This document shows, piece after piece, positions 61,341 to 64,000 of a stretch of 64,000 nt of DNA. Source of the stretch: Viola odorata (taxonomy: Eukaryota; Streptophyta; Magnoliopsida; Malpighiales; Violaceae); NCBI GenBank assembly GCA_963691705.1, contig OY829542.1:64070427-64134426 (forward strand), written 5' to 3'. A program made the translations under genes and the position numbers. Under the pieces are notes generated by a model. That model made no database searches. It worked only from the letters and a program-made list of their open reading frames with translations, and was not told the DNA's origin. Within the stretch, counting starts at the first letter, position 1, and every line of letters begins with the position of its first letter.

Positions 61341-62951
61341 ATGAATTCTGAAAGCTTAGCAATATTTCCTCTTTTATTACTTTCATTCTCATGGCTTCTG
61401 CAGATTACTTCAGCTCACAGCCATGAGGATTTTCTCCATTGTCTTTCCCTCTCAACTGAGAACTCCAACTCCATTACCAAACTCATCTATGCCCCAAACA
61501 ACTCCTCATATTCATCCATCCTACGATCCTCAATTCGAAACAAAAGGTTCGACAGAGAATCAACCCCGAAGCCTCTCGTCATTGTAACACCAAACAATGC
61601 ATCTCAGATTCAGGCCACCATTTCTTGTTCTGTGAAGCATGGGATGCAATTCAGAGTTAGGAGTGGAGGCCATGACTATGAGGGTCTTTCCCATTACTCT
61701 AATAACCCATTTGTGATTGTTGATCTAGTCAATATTCGAACAGTCAGTGTCGATTTATCAGACAACACCGCATGGATCCAAGCTGGCGCGCAATTAGGGG
61801 AAGTCTATTACAGGATTGCAGAGAGGAGCAAAACTCTTGCTTTCCCTGCAGGGGTTTGCCCAACAGTTGGTGTTGGAGGTCATTTTAGTGGAGGAGGGTA
61901 TGGTATGATCATGCGAAAGTATGGGCTCGCTGCTGATCATATAATTGATGCACATTTGATTGATGTCAAGGGTAGAATCCTTGACAGAGCTGCCATGGGA
62001 GAAGAACTGTTCTGGGCCATCCGCGGTGGTGGAGGAAACACATTTGGAGTTGTCATTGCTTGGAGAGTACAGCTAGTTCCAGTCCCACCTGTTGTGACTG
62101 TCTTCAATGTAACAAGAACTTTGGAACAGAATGCAACAAAGATTGTCCATCAATGGCAATACAAAATCCGAGATTTTGACAAAGATTTGTTCAGCAGAAT
62201 CTTTATATCCAAAATTAGTACTTCTAATTCTTCTTCCAAGCCAACCATCCTCACAGAATTCACTTCCTTGTTTCTTGGTGAAGTTGACAGGCTTCTCCCA
62301 TTAATGCAACAGAGTTTTCCTGAGCTGGGTTTGGTGAAAGAAGACTGCATCGAAATGAGCTGGATCGAATCCACCCTCTATTTCGCTTACTTTCCGAGAA
62401 ACACACCCTTAGAAGCTCTGCTGAACAGATCAAATGATGGATCTTTAGCTTATTTCAAAGGCAAATCTGACTACGTAAAGGAACCCATACCTGAAGAAGC
62501 ATTGGAAGGAATATGGGAAAGATTGTTCCAAGTGGAGGAACAGAGGTCTCAGCTGCAATTCACAGCATATGGTGGCAGAATGGATGAGATTTCAGAATCA
62601 AGCACTCCATTTCCGCACAGAGCAGGGACTCTTTTCCAAATCCATTACGGAGTTTCTTGGGTGGAAGATGGGATTAAAGAAGCGCAATGGCATATAAACT
62701 GGATAAGAAGGCTTTATGCTTATACGGGTCCTTATGTTTCAAAGAATCCACGGTCTGCTTATGTCAATTACAGAGATCTCGACATTGGAATCAACAGCAG
62801 AGGAAATTACACAAGTTACAAGCAAGCAAGCATTTGGGGTAAGAAATATTTCCACAACAACTTTGATCGCTTGGTTCGCGTCAAGAGTGCAATTGATCCT
62901 ACTAATTTCTTCAGGAATGAGCAAAGCATCCCTCCTCTTTCATCCTGGTGA
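61341..62951 (+). CDS. berberine bridge enzyme-like FAD oxidase, intact, 536 aa (BBE-6)
   Basis: Near-identical duplicate of BBE-4. It has the same signal peptide, His111, Cys173 and C-terminal YVNYRDLDIG. Differences by eye number about 14, for example Gln-to-His and Leu-to-Phe just before the RSGGH motif, and Asn-to-Tyr, Leu-to-Phe, Ser-to-Pro and Asp-to-Asn in the YFAYFPRNTPLEALLN stretch, which lies in the substrate-binding half. Start chosen at ATG 61341 (upstream frame begins with TTG). No lesion. Pairs head-to-head with BBE-5. Confidence 0.96.
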   Translation: MNSESLAIFPLLLLSFSWLLQITSAHSHEDFLHCLSLSTENSNSITKLIYAPNNSSYSSILRSSIRNKRFDRESTPKPLVIVTPNNASQIQATISCSVKHGMQFRVRSGGHDYEGLSHYSNNPFVIVDLVNIRTVSVDLSDNTAWIQAGAQLGEVYYRIAERSKTLAFPAGVCPTVGVGGHFSGGGYGMIMRKYGLAADHIIDAHLIDVKGRILDRAAMGEELFWAIRGGGGNTFGVVIAWRVQLVPVPPVVTVFNVTRTLEQNATKIVHQWQYKIRDFDKDLFSRIFISKISTSNSSSKPTILTEFTSLFLGEVDRLLPLMQQSFPELGLVKEDCIEMSWIESTLYFAYFPRNTPLEALLNRSNDGSLAYFKGKSDYVKEPIPEEALEGIWERLFQVEEQRSQLQFTAYGGRMDEISESSTPFPHRAGTLFQIHYGVSWVEDGIKEAQWHINWIRRLYAYTGPYVSKNPRSAYVNYRDLDIGINSRGNYTSYKQASIWGKKYFHNNFDRLVRVKSAIDPTNFFRNEQSIPPLSSW

Positions 62952-64000
62952 TAATTGGAGATCTATCACAACCCATCTATTTTATACATTGATAGAAAGG
63001 AATAATAATAGTAATAATGCATGGTAATGAATAATGTATTCTTTCTCCTCTTGAGGACAAAAGAAGATAACTTGATTTATGTATAAAATAACTTGATTTA
63101 TGTATTTATTTTATGAAATGAGGTAGTATATCTAATAAAGCTTTTTAGAGCCATATAGTAAGAGAAGTTATTTAGAAGATCAAATATAATTAATTACTAA
63201 TAAATAAAGGTTAAAATTTTGAAAATAGTATACAATTTTGGGATTTAAAACATTTTTGAATCATCTTTTAGCTAATAAATCTATTTTACAACGTAATTCA
63301 AATATGTGATTTAAAAAACCCATTGACATTTTGATATTAAAAAGACTAATCATCTCTTAATAGATATTTTGGCCACACATATAATTTTAATTGTTAATAC
63401 AAAATACTCCATCATTCCTTTTTTTAATTGACTTTTTGAAACAGTAATAAAAAGTAAAGTAAATATTAAAAAATTAAATAATGTGTACAGTAACAAAAAG
63501 TAACAAAGGGTCAAGTAAAACAGTTACCTTTACGCGAACCAAGCGATCAAAGTTTAGGTACCTAATGTTAGATTCTCGTTAGATTCTTGACCTTGTTCAT
63601 ACAGAGATATAGGTACCTAATGGAGCATGTGGGCTGTTTTTGCCTAGTTTTAGTATTACAGAGTAGCCAAGCAATCATGCCCAGGTTTTTGCTTCCATCG
63701 TCAGATTTTGGATGGTCAGTAAACTTCTTACAGTTTGTTTATTGTTTCTTTTTCTTTCTTTTTTGTGGAATGTCATAATAAAGAAGCCTTAGAAATGTAG
63801 TTCATATACTATTATCTTCATTAGAAATGGGAAATCTTTAAGCTCATACTTTTATCTTCATTAGAGATGGAGTTGGAGTTCTGAATTGAAAGGGAAAGGC
63901 AATGTAGAAATTCTTCATAGACAACCAAAATTGGAATTATCATTGCTGAGTTTAAGCATTTCGTCTTTAGCAAACTAAGTTTGGCTTCAGGTTTAGAATA
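62952..64000. other. BBE-6 3' flank and right end of window
   Basis: 62952-63405 is the duplicated 3' flank. At 63532-63554 a 23-bp stretch on the minus strand is identical to BBE codons for NFDRLVRV, followed by AAAGGTAACTG. The rest has no recognised gene; the short ORF at 63587-63778 has no family features. Confidence 0.5.

Overview
The window is nuclear DNA of a eudicot plant. The evidence is intron-rich genes with GT-AG splice sites, plant-type gene families (PPR, UGT91-like glycosyltransferase, berberine-bridge-enzyme-like oxidases, plant three-exon beta-tubulin), telo-box promoters, and L1-type LINE, Copia, hAT and Stowaway elements in AT-rich spacers. The species cannot be named from the sequence.

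Left part (1-28992), mostly housekeeping genes. An L1-type LINE runs in from the left edge (1-3697). Next are an inverted-repeat element, the first exon of ribosomal protein uL13/RPL13a (minus), a dead beta-tubulin exon, and an old Copia-type LTR remnant. Then come a complete six-exon sphingolipid fatty acid 2-hydroxylase gene (7822-9599, minus), a broken PPR gene (10841-12202), an intronless 489-residue membrane-protein ORF (12514-13983, minus), a Stowaway MITE (15191-15455), a complete 16-exon SAS10/UTP3 ribosome-biogenesis gene (16035-22881, minus; 660 aa) and a complete three-exon beta-tubulin gene (26158-28992).

Middle part (28848-43074). The tail of the tubulin gene, a BBE-like oxidase gene and its 3' flank (28848 to about 33340) were duplicated downstream of a UGT91-like gene (34062-35495). 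The second copy starts inside the tubulin last exon at 35898. Its BBE gene (36902-38944) is broken by a 799-bp hAT element with a perfect 8-bp target duplication, and its 3' end is replaced by about 2 kb carrying the last exon of RPL18a with a premature stop. The undamaged copy supplies empty sites for the hAT and for a Stowaway MITE (42570-42696).

Copia array (43075-50488). Four near-identical 781-bp LTRs alternate with three near-identical 1430-bp internal regions, each coding only gag and part of the protease. The whole 7.4-kb array is flanked by one 5-bp target duplication (GTATA). It is therefore one non-autonomous insertion (TR-GAG type) expanded into a tandem array.

Right part (51220-63405). 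A block with two divergently transcribed BBE-like genes is present twice. In the first block the minus gene is a pseudogene (deletion, 2-bp shift, stop, LTR insertion), another hAT lies beside it, and a third hAT sits in the shared promoter; the plus gene (54422-56032) is intact. In the second block both genes are intact (59102-60700 minus; 61341-62951 plus). A BBE fragment and a fourth hAT lie between the blocks. In total there are four intact BBE-like genes, two pseudogenes and two fragments within 34 kb, beside one UGT, which makes a plausible specialised-metabolism or cell-wall-oligosaccharide-oxidase cluster built by repeated duplication and eroded by transposons.
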